Shown piece by piece: positions 1 through 7,981 of a stretch of DNA of 61,914 bases. Each line of letters starts with the position of its first letter. The first letter of the stretch is position 1. The DNA lies in the NCBI GenBank assembly GCA_018819175.1, contig JAHJQQ010000001.1:1-61914 (forward strand), given 5' to 3'. The notes below the pieces were generated by a model, which was given only the letters and a program-made list of their open reading frames with translations, did no database searches and had not been told where the DNA came from. Position numbers and translations under genes: made by a program. The stretch comes from Gammaproteobacteria bacterium. Lineage in GTDB: Bacteria; Pseudomonadota; Gammaproteobacteria; Thiohalobacterales; Thiohalobacteraceae.

Positions 1-75
1 AGCTGCCGGCGCAATGCAAACCACCGCATATACCGCACATGATTCAATCCTGACAAATGGAGAAAGCCCCCATTT

Positions 76-152
76 CACACCAGAGACCGCAGAGGACACA
101 AAGAATCCATTAATAAATGATTTTCTCCGCGATCTCTGCGGTCTCCGGTGTG
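76..152. repeat. Imperfect inverted repeat
   Basis: The 19-base arm at 76-94 is the reverse complement of 134-152 with one mismatch. The arms carry the phrase 'gagaccgcagag'. The element lies just downstream of the BON lipoprotein gene and resembles the phrase-like inverted repeats at 53271-53503 and 59612-59753. It could fold as a hairpin, but no T-run follows, so a terminator role is uncertain. Confidence 0.6.
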
Positions 153-170
153 CAAATAATCAGCAGGCTA

Positions 171-518
171 TCAACCGCCAATCGTCAGCTTGGAAACGAC
201 CTGCTTAACACCTTTCACGCCGCGCGCAATGGCCACTGCGCGGCTGGCGACATCCTGGCTGGCGACCTTGCCGTACAGGGTAACAACACCACGGTGCGTA
301 TCGACATTGATCTTGCGGGCCTTCACCACATCGTCCTTGATATAGTGGCTATTGATCGTCGATGTGATGGTGGTATCGCTGGAAATTTCACTGACGCTAC
401 GATCATCCTTACCGATATAGTATCCACCGGCAGCCACACCGCCGACGACCGCCGCGGCACAACCACCCAGCAGACTCACCACCATCACCATCATCACACT
501 GCGTACCAAGACATTCAT
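171..518 (-). CDS. BON-domain lipoprotein
   Basis: This 115-residue envelope protein starts with a lipoprotein signal peptide of about 19 residues ending in the lipobox LLGGC, so the mature protein should be acylated on Cys20. A short Ala/Gly-rich segment follows, then one BON domain at about residues 45-113. The domain shows the usual pattern of a helix, a 'V..G.V.L.G.V' strand pair and a final 'V.NKL'-like strand, here VKQVVSKLTI. BON domains occur in OsmY-type periplasmic proteins and are thought to bind phospholipid and stabilise the envelope under osmotic stress. The gene appears monocistronic. The family is clear; the exact role is inferred. Confidence 0.85.
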   Translation of the reverse strand: MNVLVRSVMMVMVVSLLGGCAAAVVGGVAAGGYYIGKDDRSVSEISSDTTITSTINSHYIKDDVVKARKINVDTHRGVVTLYGKVASQDVASRAVAIARGVKGVKQVVSKLTIGG

Positions 519-1086
519 TCGATCACTCCCACCATGAAATCATTCGAGCATTGGTGTGACTTATGTCAAACCAGCTCATCCGTATTACATCCTGCCCGCG
601 ACGCGCGGAGCTGCACAATGCAGTGCATTATGCGGGGCGGTGCACCCATCCGCTACTGTTCGAAGCCGCAGCACGGCACCACTCGATGGGCACACAGACA
701 TTACCCGATGTCGTGCCAATGGAGCAGCACCGACGAACACAGCTACGTTTATTTATGACCAGGCAACACGAACGGACCAACTCAGTGCCCGGACGGCCCA
801 CACCGGAATCGCTCCACTCTGCTGGTATCAAAGATCCCGGTTTGTTGTGCTATCACCTCTGTTCTACGCAGTCACTACAGACCGCCTGGGTGCTGGGCTA
901 TCATCACCTGTAACATAAGGGTAACCCTACCAAAACTTCCGCGACATACTGAAGGCCAGACCATTTTGACATATTGCAATAAACCCATGGCTGCTCTATC
1001 CTGCCGAACCTTAGAAAAACACTCAGGCTTTCTGAACCCGCTGAAATGCAGCGCTTTTCCTAACGGAATTTTGGAGGAACGATCCT
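519..1086. other. Intergenic region without a convincing gene
   Basis: This stretch of about 570 bases holds several overlapping open frames on both strands. None has a recognisable product, a convincing ribosome binding site or a plausible composition. A TTGACA hexamer at 966-971 could be a -35 element for the downstream membrane-protein gene, but I see no good -10 at the right distance. A GGAGG ribosome binding site sits at 1074-1078. Confidence 0.4.
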
Positions 1087-1692
1087 ATGAACCCACTTAA
1101 GTCCATTCCTGGCACCATCATTTCCGGATTCGTACTGGCGGTGATTATTATTTTCGCTCTGGGCAGCAACGGCACGTTCAGCCCGTGGGCATTCTGGGTT
1201 TGGATGCATGTGCTGGCAGGCATAACCTGGATCGGTCTGCTCTACTACTTCAACTTCGTGCAGGTGCCGGCTGTCGGCCAGGCTCTGGCTGAAGCCAACA
1301 GCGGCGGCCCCGGTGCCGCAGCCATCAATAAATATGTCGCTCCGCGCGCGCTGTTATGGTTCCGCTGGGGCGCCCTGGCCACCTGGCTGACCGGCGCAAT
1401 GGCACTTGAAGCGATGCACACCGATGCAGGCTCCGGCTTCATGGCCGCGTTCTCCTTCGCGGCAGGTTACGAGAGGATCGGCATGGGCGCTTGGCTGGGT
1501 ACCATCATGCTGTTCAACGTCTGGGTGCTGATCTGGCCGAACCAGAAGAAGATTCTGGGCATTGTGCAGTCCACCCCAGAGGCGATTGCCAAGGCCAAGG
1601 TCGTGGCGCTGATGGCCTCACGTACCAACACCCTGCTGTCAATCCCGATGCTGGTGGGTATGACAGGGCATATGCACGGAATGCCATTCTGA
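1087..1692 (+). CDS. Urate oxidase N-terminal-type (PuuD-like) membrane protein
   Basis: This 201-residue integral membrane protein has about five hydrophobic segments (roughly residues 10-27, 36-60, 88-108, 125-150 and 175-195). It matches the membrane module of the PuuD/Urate_ox_N family: the FWVWMHVLAGITWIGLLYYF stretch with conserved His, Trp and Gly, and a C-terminal segment ending in an HMHGMPF-like tail. In true PuuD urate hydroxylases this module is followed by a cytochrome c domain. Here the cytochrome is absent, so urate oxidation is not assured. Histidines in the first and last membrane segments could ligate heme. A strong GGAGG lies 8 bases before the ATG. The gene is monocistronic and ends at a clear terminator. 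Confidence 0.75.
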   Translation: MNPLKSIPGTIISGFVLAVIIIFALGSNGTFSPWAFWVWMHVLAGITWIGLLYYFNFVQVPAVGQALAEANSGGPGAAAINKYVAPRALLWFRWGALATWLTGAMALEAMHTDAGSGFMAAFSFAAGYERIGMGAWLGTIMLFNVWVLIWPNQKKILGIVQSTPEAIAKAKVVALMASRTNTLLSIPMLVGMTGHMHGMPF

Positions 1693-1738
1693 TCCCGTAG
1701 GACATCCCGGCTCAGACGGACGCAAATCCTCTGACCGC

Positions 1739-1769
1739 AAAAAGCCCGGCCACAAGCCGGGCTTTTTGC
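1739..1769 (+). terminator. Rho-independent terminator after the PuuD-like gene
   Basis: The hairpin arms AAGCCCGG and CCGGGCTT surround a short loop and are followed by five T. It lies about 50 bases after the stop codon at 1692. The A-run on the 5' side means it could also act on the other strand. Confidence 0.85.
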
Positions 1770-1893
1770 TTCCCTATTGGTTATCACAGGAGGTACGGGG
1801 GCGGTAATTGCGTCGCGCACGGAGCCTCGTTAGAATCGACCCCTTTCCGGCGGCTCTCAGTGGGCTGCCGTTTGTTTTTACGGACACTGAATC

Positions 1894-3075
1894 ATGACCA
1901 GTACAACCCTGATATCCAATTACGCTCGACTCCCGGTGCGCTTTGAACGCGGTGCGGGCGCCCTGCTCTGGGATAGTGAAGGTAAAGAATATCTCGACGC
2001 ATTAAGTGGCGTGGCTGTCTGCGGTCTGGGGCACGCCCATCCGGCGGTCACCGAGGCACTGTGCAAACAGGCCGGCACACTGGTCCACACCTCCAATATC
2101 TATGAGATTCCGCTGCAGGAAGATCTCTCGGCGGAACTGACCAGACTGGCCGGCATGGACCGGGCATTTTTCTGCAACTCCGGCGCGGAGGCCAATGAAG
2201 CGGCCATCAAGCTGGCACGACTGCATGGACATAAGCGCGGCATCAAGGAACCGGCCATTATCGTCATGGATGGCAGCTTCCATGGCCGCACCATGGCCAC
2301 GCTGACAGCGACCGGCAACCGCAAGGTGCAGGCCGGTTTCGAACCGCTGGTGAAAGGCTTCATCCGCGTGCCCTTCAATGATCTGGACGCGCTCTGCGCG
2401 GTCGCCGACAACAGCGACAATGTGGTTGCCGTGCTGGTCGAGCCGATCCAGGGCGAAGGCGGTATCCGCATACCGGACAATGATTATCTCGCCGGCGTGC
2501 GCTCTCTCTGTGATCGCTTCAACTGGTTGCTCATTCTCGATGAGATACAGACCGGCATCGGGCGTACCGGTCGCTGGTTCGCCTTCCAGCACAGTGACAT
2601 CCAGCCGGATGTGATGACCTTGGCCAAGGGTCTTGGCAATGGCGTACCGATCGGCGCCTGCCTGGCGCGCGGCGCCGCTGCCGAGGTGTTCGAGCCCGGC
2701 AATCACGGCTCAACCTTCGGCGGTAATCCACTTGCCTGCAGCGCCGCGCTGGCCGTGGTGCACACAGTGGAGAAGGAAGGCCTGGTGGCGCGTGCGGAAC
2801 AGCTCGGCCAACGCATGCGGGGTGGTTTTCACGCCCAGCTGATCGATCATGCGGGCATAGTCGCCATCCGCGGCATCGGTCTGATGCTGGCGATCGAATT
2901 GGATCGTCCCTGTGCCGCGCTGGTAAAGCTGGCCTTGAGTCGCGGCCTGCTGATCAATGTCACCGCGGAACGTGTGGTGCGCTTATTGCCGCCACTGATT
3001 CTCAGTGACGAACAGGCCGACCGCATCGTCGCCGAGGTCAGTCAATTGATTATCGAGTTTCTAGCCAAAGAGTAA
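1894..3075 (+). CDS. argD: Acetylornithine aminotransferase
   Basis: ArgD is a PLP-dependent class III aminotransferase that converts N-acetylglutamate semialdehyde to N-acetylornithine with glutamate as amino donor. It may also act on succinyldiaminopimelate in lysine synthesis. The 393-residue length is normal. Visible features are the GAEANEAAIK motif near residue 98, the SFHGRT loop near 128, the PLP-ring Asp216 in LILDE, the Schiff-base Lys245 in TLAKGLGNG, and the GSTFGGNPLA motif near residue 275. The gene is followed after only 5 bases by argF, and the two form an operon. The start ATG at 1894 gives the expected N-terminus; no longer in-frame start is plausible. Confidence 0.95.
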   Translation: MTSTTLISNYARLPVRFERGAGALLWDSEGKEYLDALSGVAVCGLGHAHPAVTEALCKQAGTLVHTSNIYEIPLQEDLSAELTRLAGMDRAFFCNSGAEANEAAIKLARLHGHKRGIKEPAIIVMDGSFHGRTMATLTATGNRKVQAGFEPLVKGFIRVPFNDLDALCAVADNSDNVVAVLVEPIQGEGGIRIPDNDYLAGVRSLCDRFNWLLILDEIQTGIGRTGRWFAFQHSDIQPDVMTLAKGLGNGVPIGACLARGAAAEVFEPGNHGSTFGGNPLACSAALAVVHTVEKEGLVARAEQLGQRMRGGFHAQLIDHAGIVAIRGIGLMLAIELDRPCAALVKLALSRGLLINVTAERVVRLLPPLILSDEQADRIVAEVSQLIIEFLAKE

Positions 3076-3080
3076 GTCGA

Positions 3081-3983
3081 ATGCCGGTACGTCATTTCAT
3101 CACGCTACTTGATCTGTCACCCGATGAACTTCAGGGGCTGATACGTCGCGCCATCGAGCTGAAGACCAAGCACAAGGCCGGCGAACTGTATCAGCCGTTG
3201 CGCGGCAAGATCCTGGCCATGATTTTCGAAAAGTCGTCCACGCGCACCCGGGTCTCGTTCGAAGCCGGCATGACGCAGTTGGGTGGCGACGCGCTGTTCC
3301 TGTCGCCGCGCGATACACAACTTGGGCGTGGCGAACCGATTGAGGATACCGCGCGGGTGCTGTCACGCATGGTGGATATCATCATGATCCGCACTTACGA
3401 ACACGAGAAGCTGGAACGCTTCGCGGAAAATTCGCAGGTACCGGTCATCAATGCATTGACCGATCGCTGCCATCCCTGCCAATTGCTGGCCGATGTGCAG
3501 ACCTATGTCGAACACCGTGGCGATATCCGCGGCAAGACCGTGGCCTGGATCGGCGATGGCAATAATATGTGCCACTCCTACATCGGCGCCGCCAAGCAAT
3601 TCGATTTCCAGCTGAAGATTGCCGCGCCCAAAGGCTATGCACCGGAGGCGGATATCGTCAACTGTGGTGGCAGCCACGTTGAAATCTCGCATGACCCCGC
3701 CACCGCCGCGCGCGGCGCCGACCTGATCGTCACCGATGTGTGGGCCAGCATGGGACAGGAGGAAGAACAGGCCGCGCGTGTAAAGGCCTTCAGAGATTAT
3801 CAGGTGGATGCGAAACTGATGAAGCTGGCTGCCAAGGACGCATTGTTCATGCACTGCCTGCCCGCGCACCGTGGCGAAGAAGTCAGTGCCGAGGTGCTCG
3901 ACGGACCGCAAAGCGTCGTGTGGGACGAAGCCGAAAACCGGTTACACGCACAGAAAGCCTTGCTGGAAATGTTGCTAACTTAG
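3081..3983 (+). CDS. argF: Ornithine carbamoyltransferase
   Basis: ArgF makes citrulline from ornithine and carbamoyl phosphate, the sixth step of arginine synthesis. This copy is 300 residues long, typical of the short bacterial form. The carbamoyl phosphate site STRTR is at residues 53-57, the HPCQ motif at 131-134, and the ornithine-binding HCLP motif at 258-261 followed by HRGEEV. The gene sits 5 bases after argD and is very likely co-transcribed with it. No argG or argH lies nearby. All the usual active-site motifs are present. Confidence 0.96.
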   Translation: MPVRHFITLLDLSPDELQGLIRRAIELKTKHKAGELYQPLRGKILAMIFEKSSTRTRVSFEAGMTQLGGDALFLSPRDTQLGRGEPIEDTARVLSRMVDIIMIRTYEHEKLERFAENSQVPVINALTDRCHPCQLLADVQTYVEHRGDIRGKTVAWIGDGNNMCHSYIGAAKQFDFQLKIAAPKGYAPEADIVNCGGSHVEISHDPATAARGADLIVTDVWASMGQEEEQAARVKAFRDYQVDAKLMKLAAKDALFMHCLPAHRGEEVSAEVLDGPQSVVWDEAENRLHAQKALLEMLLT

Positions 3984-4302
3984 GAATCTCGACTGCCTCA
4001 CCTATGCAGTCATTGCGAACGCAGTGAAGCCATTCCCCTGCATCACCCGCAGCGCCTTTGGGATTATCTCGTCGCCTTGCCCATAGAATCACTTCGGGCT
4101 TCGTCATGCGCCCCTTACCCTTTATAGGCCATGGCATCGCAATGAGGCCTTCCAGGACGTAATAAGCATCATTAATCGTGCTCTACAAGCGACTCTATCT
4201 ACAAGCGACTCTATCCCGCCATCAATTCAGTGAAATATTTCTGTCATATTTTTGTGTGATAATGTGATTACGTAAACTAGCCCCCCCAGTGCATGCCAAT
4301 CG
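3984..4302. other. Intergenic region with degenerate palindromic repeat
   Basis: About 320 bases separate argF from the exchanger gene. At 4010-4147 there is a degenerate 'gtcattgcgaacgcagtgaagc ... ggcatcgcaatgagg' repeat of the kind scattered in proteobacterial genomes; a cleaner relative is at 26994-27081. The 17-base phrase 'ctacaagcgactctatc' occurs twice in succession at about 4181-4216. A single PhoB-like half-site (TGTCAT) is at 4242-4247 but has no partner 11 bases away. No gene is seen. Confidence 0.5.
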
Positions 4303-5304
4303 ATGTTATCCCATCAGTTGTTGGAACATATCCTCCTGTTATGCGCTGGCATTGCTGTCATTCTGCTGCTGGGTGACGTGGTTATCCGCAATGCGGTAGC
4401 CCTGGCGGAGCACTACCACCTCTCAGGCAGTTTCATTGGATTGACGGTACTCTCGGTCGGGACAAGCATCCCCGAGCTGATGACCCATCTCATCGCAAGC
4501 GCGCACATCCTTTCAGATCCCTCGCAAATGGACACGCTCTCAGCGCTGGTCATTGGTTCAAACATCGGCTCAGACATCATCCAACAGGACCTCCTGCTTC
4601 CGGTCATCGGTTTAATCGGCACTGTACTGGTCGTGCGAGCGGAAGTTCATATGCAGATCGGCGCACTGATGGCTGCAGCCCTGCTGCTATGGGTGTTCGC
4701 GCTGGATGGGCAGATTTCCCGCGCCGAAGGCGCACTGCTGGTGATTGCCTACTTCGGATATTTACTCTACCTGATGCGGGAAAATCACATCATCGATCGG
4801 GTAGTCGCGCAACGGAATAACACCACCGGACGACCGATCCTCAAGTTAGTCATTATCCTGATCTGCTTTCTGATCATGGCCATAGCAGCGGATCGGGTTG
4901 TCGCAGCAGCGGTGGAACTGGTTGCAGTACTGCCCATGAGTGCATCGCTGTTCGGCGTCCTGGTTCTCGGCGTGGCGACCGCGTTGCCGGAACTGATCAC
5001 GGCCTTGCTATCAATGGCCAAAGGCCATAATTCTATTTCGGCGGGGATACTGATCGGCAGCAATGTCACCAATCCGTTGATGGGTGTAGGTTTAGGTGCA
5101 GTGGTGTCTGAATACACCGTTCCTAACGTGGTGAATGTCTATGACCTGCCTTTCAAGATATTCACTGCCGGATTGCTATATGTGTTCCTGCTGCGGCATG
5201 AAGACCTCAACCGGCGCGAGGCGGCCACGCTTATCCTGTTGTGTCTGGTTTACCTCTTCATGCGACCAATCTGGTTCCCGGGAGATGCAGTTATCATAGG
5301 CTGA
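4303..5304 (+). CDS. Sodium/calcium exchanger-family (CaCA) membrane protein
   Basis: This 333-residue membrane protein has the two alpha-repeats that define the CaCA superfamily of Ca2+/cation exchangers. Repeat 1 (about residues 47-95) contains VGTSIPELMTHL and a VIGSNIGSDII segment. Repeat 2 (about 222-275) contains VATALPELITALL and ILIGSNVTNPLMGVG. These acidic GTSxPE/ATALPE motifs line the ion path. The length and about ten membrane segments fit the YrbG-like bacterial branch. Ca2+ with Na+ or H+ as counter-ion is the family expectation, not shown here. It is the first gene of a five-to-six gene + strand run that includes HMA-fold and repeat proteins, and it faces a P-type Ca2+ ATPase operon. 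The ATG at 4303 lacks a strong ribosome binding site. Confidence 0.85.
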   Translation: MLSHQLLEHILLLCAGIAVILLLGDVVIRNAVALAEHYHLSGSFIGLTVLSVGTSIPELMTHLIASAHILSDPSQMDTLSALVIGSNIGSDIIQQDLLLPVIGLIGTVLVVRAEVHMQIGALMAAALLLWVFALDGQISRAEGALLVIAYFGYLLYLMRENHIIDRVVAQRNNTTGRPILKLVIILICFLIMAIAADRVVAAAVELVAVLPMSASLFGVLVLGVATALPELITALLSMAKGHNSISAGILIGSNVTNPLMGVGLGAVVSEYTVPNVVNVYDLPFKIFTAGLLYVFLLRHEDLNRREAATLILLCLVYLFMRPIWFPGDAVIIG

Positions 5305-5357
5305 GACCGGGTCATAAATTCAATTTTGCAACTCTCGATAGCGCACTAAATTTATTT

Positions 5358-5648
5358 ATGGAACTCTCCAAAGGCATCAAGGTGACGTCTTTTTTTCCGG
5401 GACGTGTGCGTCTGCATGTTGCCGAACTCAAGCACGCTCCAGCCTTGGCAACGATGGCGGAACAGGAACTTGCCAAGGTGCCGGGCATCAAGCGGGTTGA
5501 AACCAACGCTGCACTCGGGAGTATGCTCATCCTCTACGATCGCCGCGCATTGGCGCAACCGACCTCGGCTCAATCGCTATTGTCTATACTGGATACGCTG
5601 TTTCCCGGCCATGATTTTGCACGTCTCAGCCATTGGCTGACGGGCTAA
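5358..5648 (+). CDS. Small HMA2-like domain protein, no CXXC
   Basis: This 96-residue protein consists of one ferredoxin-like HMA-type domain. After a short leader it has the motif FFPGRVRLHV (about residues 12-21), then a helix, then VETNAALGSMLILYD (about 52-66). The same two signatures recur in the proteins at 6126 and 7428 and in the N-terminus of the P-type ATPase at 9166-12312. The metal-binding CXXC of classical HMA domains is absent, so a direct copper or zinc role is unlikely; a protein-contact role is more plausible. I chose the ATG at 5358 because the N-terminus then begins just before the domain, and because the longer frame from 5241 would overlap the exchanger gene. It lies 53 bases after that gene. 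Confidence 0.7.
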   Translation: MELSKGIKVTSFFPGRVRLHVAELKHAPALATMAEQELAKVPGIKRVETNAALGSMLILYDRRALAQPTSAQSLLSILDTLFPGHDFARLSHWLTG

Positions 5649-5778
5649 ATATTCTTGTCACAAAAAATTCATCAAACCGCAATACTCTTCCCGAGTGAAG
5701 ACTGATGTAGATCAGCGCAATCAGTACCAACAGTGCCATATTTAAAACCAGCAAGTGTAAGCAGGAGTGTAAAGCGTC

Positions 5779-6129
5779 ATGGCATTCATCGAAGATCTGC
5801 TGAAATCCGAATCCACCAAGGGACTTGCGATTGGTATCGGTGCCGCCATTTTGGTGCCAGTGATATTACCGGCGGTTGCAGCGTTGGCCAGGCCTATCGC
5901 CAGGGCCGCAATCAAGACCGGCATCATTGCCTACGAAAAGGGCCGTGAAGCTATCGCTGAAATGGGCGAGGTGGTCGAAGACCTGGTCGCCGAGGCCCGC
6001 GCCGATATTCAGGAAGGCCACATCGCAGGCGTTGCTGCGGCGGTCGCAGGTACGGCAGGGGATAGCGGCAGAGAGGCCGAGCAGTCAGAGGTCGCCGGCA
6101 CCGAGACAGTGCCGCCCACCGCACAATGA
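5779..6129 (+). CDS. DUF5132-type small membrane-associated protein
   Basis: This 116-residue protein begins with a short polar helix (FIEDLLKSES), then a hydrophobic Gly/Ala/Val/Pro-rich segment at about residues 16-50 that probably inserts in or lies on a membrane. An acidic amphipathic helix (about 54-80) and a low-complexity acidic tail follow. The start matches the DUF5132 pattern of a short leader followed by 'GxxIGxGAAxLxPxxLP'. The biochemical role is unknown. The stop codon overlaps the start of the next gene by four bases (ATGA at 6126-6129), so the two are translationally coupled. An AGGAG lies a little far upstream of the ATG. Its place in the Ca2+/HMA cassette points to a shared function. 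Confidence 0.65.
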   Translation: MAFIEDLLKSESTKGLAIGIGAAILVPVILPAVAALARPIARAAIKTGIIAYEKGREAIAEMGEVVEDLVAEARADIQEGHIAGVAAAVAGTAGDSGREAEQSEVAGTETVPPTAQ

Positions 6130-6587
6130 TCCCGGCGGCTGAGGTGCGGCATGCGCTGAGCAAGCGTACCCGGCTGGCTGTCGTGGAGCGGCGTGGTCAA
6201 GCCGATTATTTCGCGGCAGTCACGCAGACCCTGCAAGACTGTGGCGGCGTTACCTCCGTGGCAGCCAACCCGGTAACGGGGAGCTTGCTCATCGAGCATG
6301 CTCAGCCCTGGGCTGATATTGCGACCTACGCCGAGGCACAAGGGTTGTTCCGGATACAGGCAGCGCGAGCAGAGGCGCACACACCAGCAGCACAGGCCGC
6401 CCTAGGTCTGGCGGCGATGGATAGTGCGGTAAAGCGAGTCACCGAAGGCGATCTCAATGCACGCTCGGTGATTCTGCTGTCACTCATTGCGTTGGCTGCG
6501 GTGCAGGCCGCGCGCGGTCAAATCCTGGGGCCAGCCTCGACGTTGTTATGGGCCGCATTGTCCCTGGTGCGCAGTGAAGGCAAATAG
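6126..6587 (+). CDS. HMA2-like domain protein with C-terminal hydrophobic segment
   Basis: This 153-residue protein has an N-terminal domain of about 85 residues that keeps the second signature of the cassette's HMA-like fold, GVTSVAANPVTGSLLIEH, but has a degenerate first signature (KRTRLAVVERR in place of PGRLR). A linker of about 30 residues and a helix (GLAAMDSAVKRVTEGD) lead to a hydrophobic stretch at about 113-148, probably a membrane anchor. No CXXC is present. The start overlaps the DUF5132 gene by ATGA. The combination of an HMA-like domain and a membrane anchor suggests a docking protein; that is inference. Confidence 0.65.
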   Translation: MIPAAEVRHALSKRTRLAVVERRGQADYFAAVTQTLQDCGGVTSVAANPVTGSLLIEHAQPWADIATYAEAQGLFRIQAARAEAHTPAAQAALGLAAMDSAVKRVTEGDLNARSVILLSLIALAAVQAARGQILGPASTLLWAALSLVRSEGK

Positions 6588-6664
6588 GCTTCAGTTAAGT
6601 ACTAAATTTTGTAGCAAACGCCCTGCAATCTATCAGGGCCATTACCTGAAAGGAGTAAACGATC

Positions 6665-7318
6665 ATGAGCGAAGTGGAACAGGATACGGTTCGCGAAGAT
6701 AGCGTCCAGAGCACCGGCCCAACCTTCGGTAGCGCAGGTTCGGCAGTCCGCGACGGCATCGTCGGCAGCCTGAAAGGACTGAATGAAATTGAGGCCGAGA
6801 TTGTCTCCCTGGTACGCAGCACCGTCTCCAATGCGGTGCGAGCGGCCGGCCAGGTCTCCGGCGATACACTCGCAGTGGTACGCGATGTGACACTCGGTGC
6901 CATTCAGGCAACCGAGGAGGTCGGCACCGGCCTTACACTCAGCACCAAGAGCGTCGCCAAGGGCGTGATCATGGGCGTCAGTGATGTGGGCGGCGATCTG
7001 GTTCAGGCGGCCACTGTCACCGTGAAAGCGGCCGTCGAAGGCGCGTCCTCCGTAGGAGCGGATGTGGCCGTCATCGCACGCCGTGCCGTCGATGGCACTG
7101 TGGAGGCCACAACCGAGGTCGGAGGCAACGTGTTCGAGGTTGCCCGCGGCGCGGCCCTTGGAGCGGTTGATGCCGCGGGCGCAATCGGCAACGCGGCAGT
7201 CATCACGGTCAAGGAAATGTTGACCGGGCTGGTCGGAGGCATCAAGGAGGTGGCAAGCGCCGCCCTGCCCAAGGCTCGCAGCGCCATGGACGAGGCCGAG
7301 TCCAGGCAGCCTCATTGA
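6665..7318 (+). CDS. Protein of eight tandem 22-residue helical repeats
   Basis: This 217-residue protein has no recognised domain but a striking architecture. Residues 27-202 divide into eight consecutive units of exactly 22 residues: 27-48, 49-70, 71-92, 93-114, 115-136, 137-158, 159-180 and 181-202. The approximate pattern is 'hhR-hhhGhh.a..eVG..h..', with a recurring Gly at unit position 8 and often Val-Gly near 16-17; examples are VVRDVTLGAIQATEEVG and IARRAVDGTVEATTEVG. A period of 22 is two hendecads, the repeat length of lipid-surface helices in apolipoproteins and synucleins. The Ala/Val/Gly/Thr-rich composition suggests a long amphipathic helix at a membrane or a self-assembling scaffold. 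The gene has an AGGAG upstream and sits inside the Ca2+/HMA cassette. Confidence 0.75.
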   Translation: MSEVEQDTVREDSVQSTGPTFGSAGSAVRDGIVGSLKGLNEIEAEIVSLVRSTVSNAVRAAGQVSGDTLAVVRDVTLGAIQATEEVGTGLTLSTKSVAKGVIMGVSDVGGDLVQAATVTVKAAVEGASSVGADVAVIARRAVDGTVEATTEVGGNVFEVARGAALGAVDAAGAIGNAAVITVKEMLTGLVGGIKEVASAALPKARSAMDEAESRQPH

Positions 7319-7427
7319 GGGCATGCTCGGTATGCAGGGTATCGAGTTAACGTCATTATCACATTACTGTAACAATGCCCTGCTCTAATGGCTCCCCGGT
7401 GCAACCACTGTAGTGACCGGGGAGCCT

Positions 7428-7814
7428 ATGTCGACGAACTATATACATCATGTGCCGGGTCGGTTACGGGTGCGGGATGCGCGTCTCAAGCGCAATGCGG
7501 ACGGTATCGCCGCAGTCCAGTCCCTCGTCAGCGCCATCGACGGAGTTCTGGATGTGTCGGTCAGCACGGTGACGGGCAGCGTCGTCATTACCTACGATCG
7601 TGATCTGACCTGTCCGCACGCCCTGCTCGACGAACTCAAACAACGCGGCTGCTGCAATCACACGAGCGCATTGCCCACCGCCGCAGCGCCGAAACAGGCG
7701 GTCTCCAACGCGCTCAGCAATGCCGGTAACGCCATGGGCAAGGCGGTGTTCGGCGTGATGGTCGAGAAACTGGTCGAGCGCTCGGCGATGGCGCTGATCG
7801 GTGCACTGCTCTAA
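7428..7814 (+). CDS. HMA2-like domain protein with C-terminal helix
   Basis: This 128-residue protein starts with an HMA-type domain carrying both cassette signatures: HHVPGRLRVRD near residues 5-15 and GVLDVSVSTVTGSVVITYD near 38-56. A linker then leads to a C-terminal Ala/Gly-rich helix of about 45 residues (SNALSNAGNAMGKAVFGVMV) that may associate with membrane. The pair of cysteines (GCCNH) after the domain is not at the classical CXXC loop. I chose the ATG at 7428 rather than the upstream GTG at 7413 because a GGGGAG ribosome binding site sits a few bases before 7428. It is the last gene of the + strand run and is convergent with the SAM synthetase gene. Confidence 0.7.
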   Translation: MSTNYIHHVPGRLRVRDARLKRNADGIAAVQSLVSAIDGVLDVSVSTVTGSVVITYDRDLTCPHALLDELKQRGCCNHTSALPTAAAPKQAVSNALSNAGNAMGKAVFGVMVEKLVERSAMALIGALL

Positions 7815-7981
7815 GCAAACACTGATCTATTCAGCATCCGCAGCGAAAAAAATTCTGCCGGTAGCTTGGAATTTGCTTCGTCGCTACGCTCATCGCAATA
7901 ACGAGTTATCCGAACTCCCCCTACGTCTGAACGACGACACCCGCCCCTCCAAACACCTAGATCCTCGGTCGATGGCCCTTG

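Noticed and set aside
556..918. Overlapping open frames of 115-120 codons on the + strand near the left end
   Set aside because: Two frames and an opposite-strand frame compete in the same place, none has a good ribosome binding site, and the products look like random translation rich in Arg, Thr and His.
4242..4258. TGTCAT before the CaCA exchanger as a Pho box
   Set aside because: The hexamers 11 bases on either side (TGTGTG and TGAAAT) do not fit, so this is a single chance half-site.
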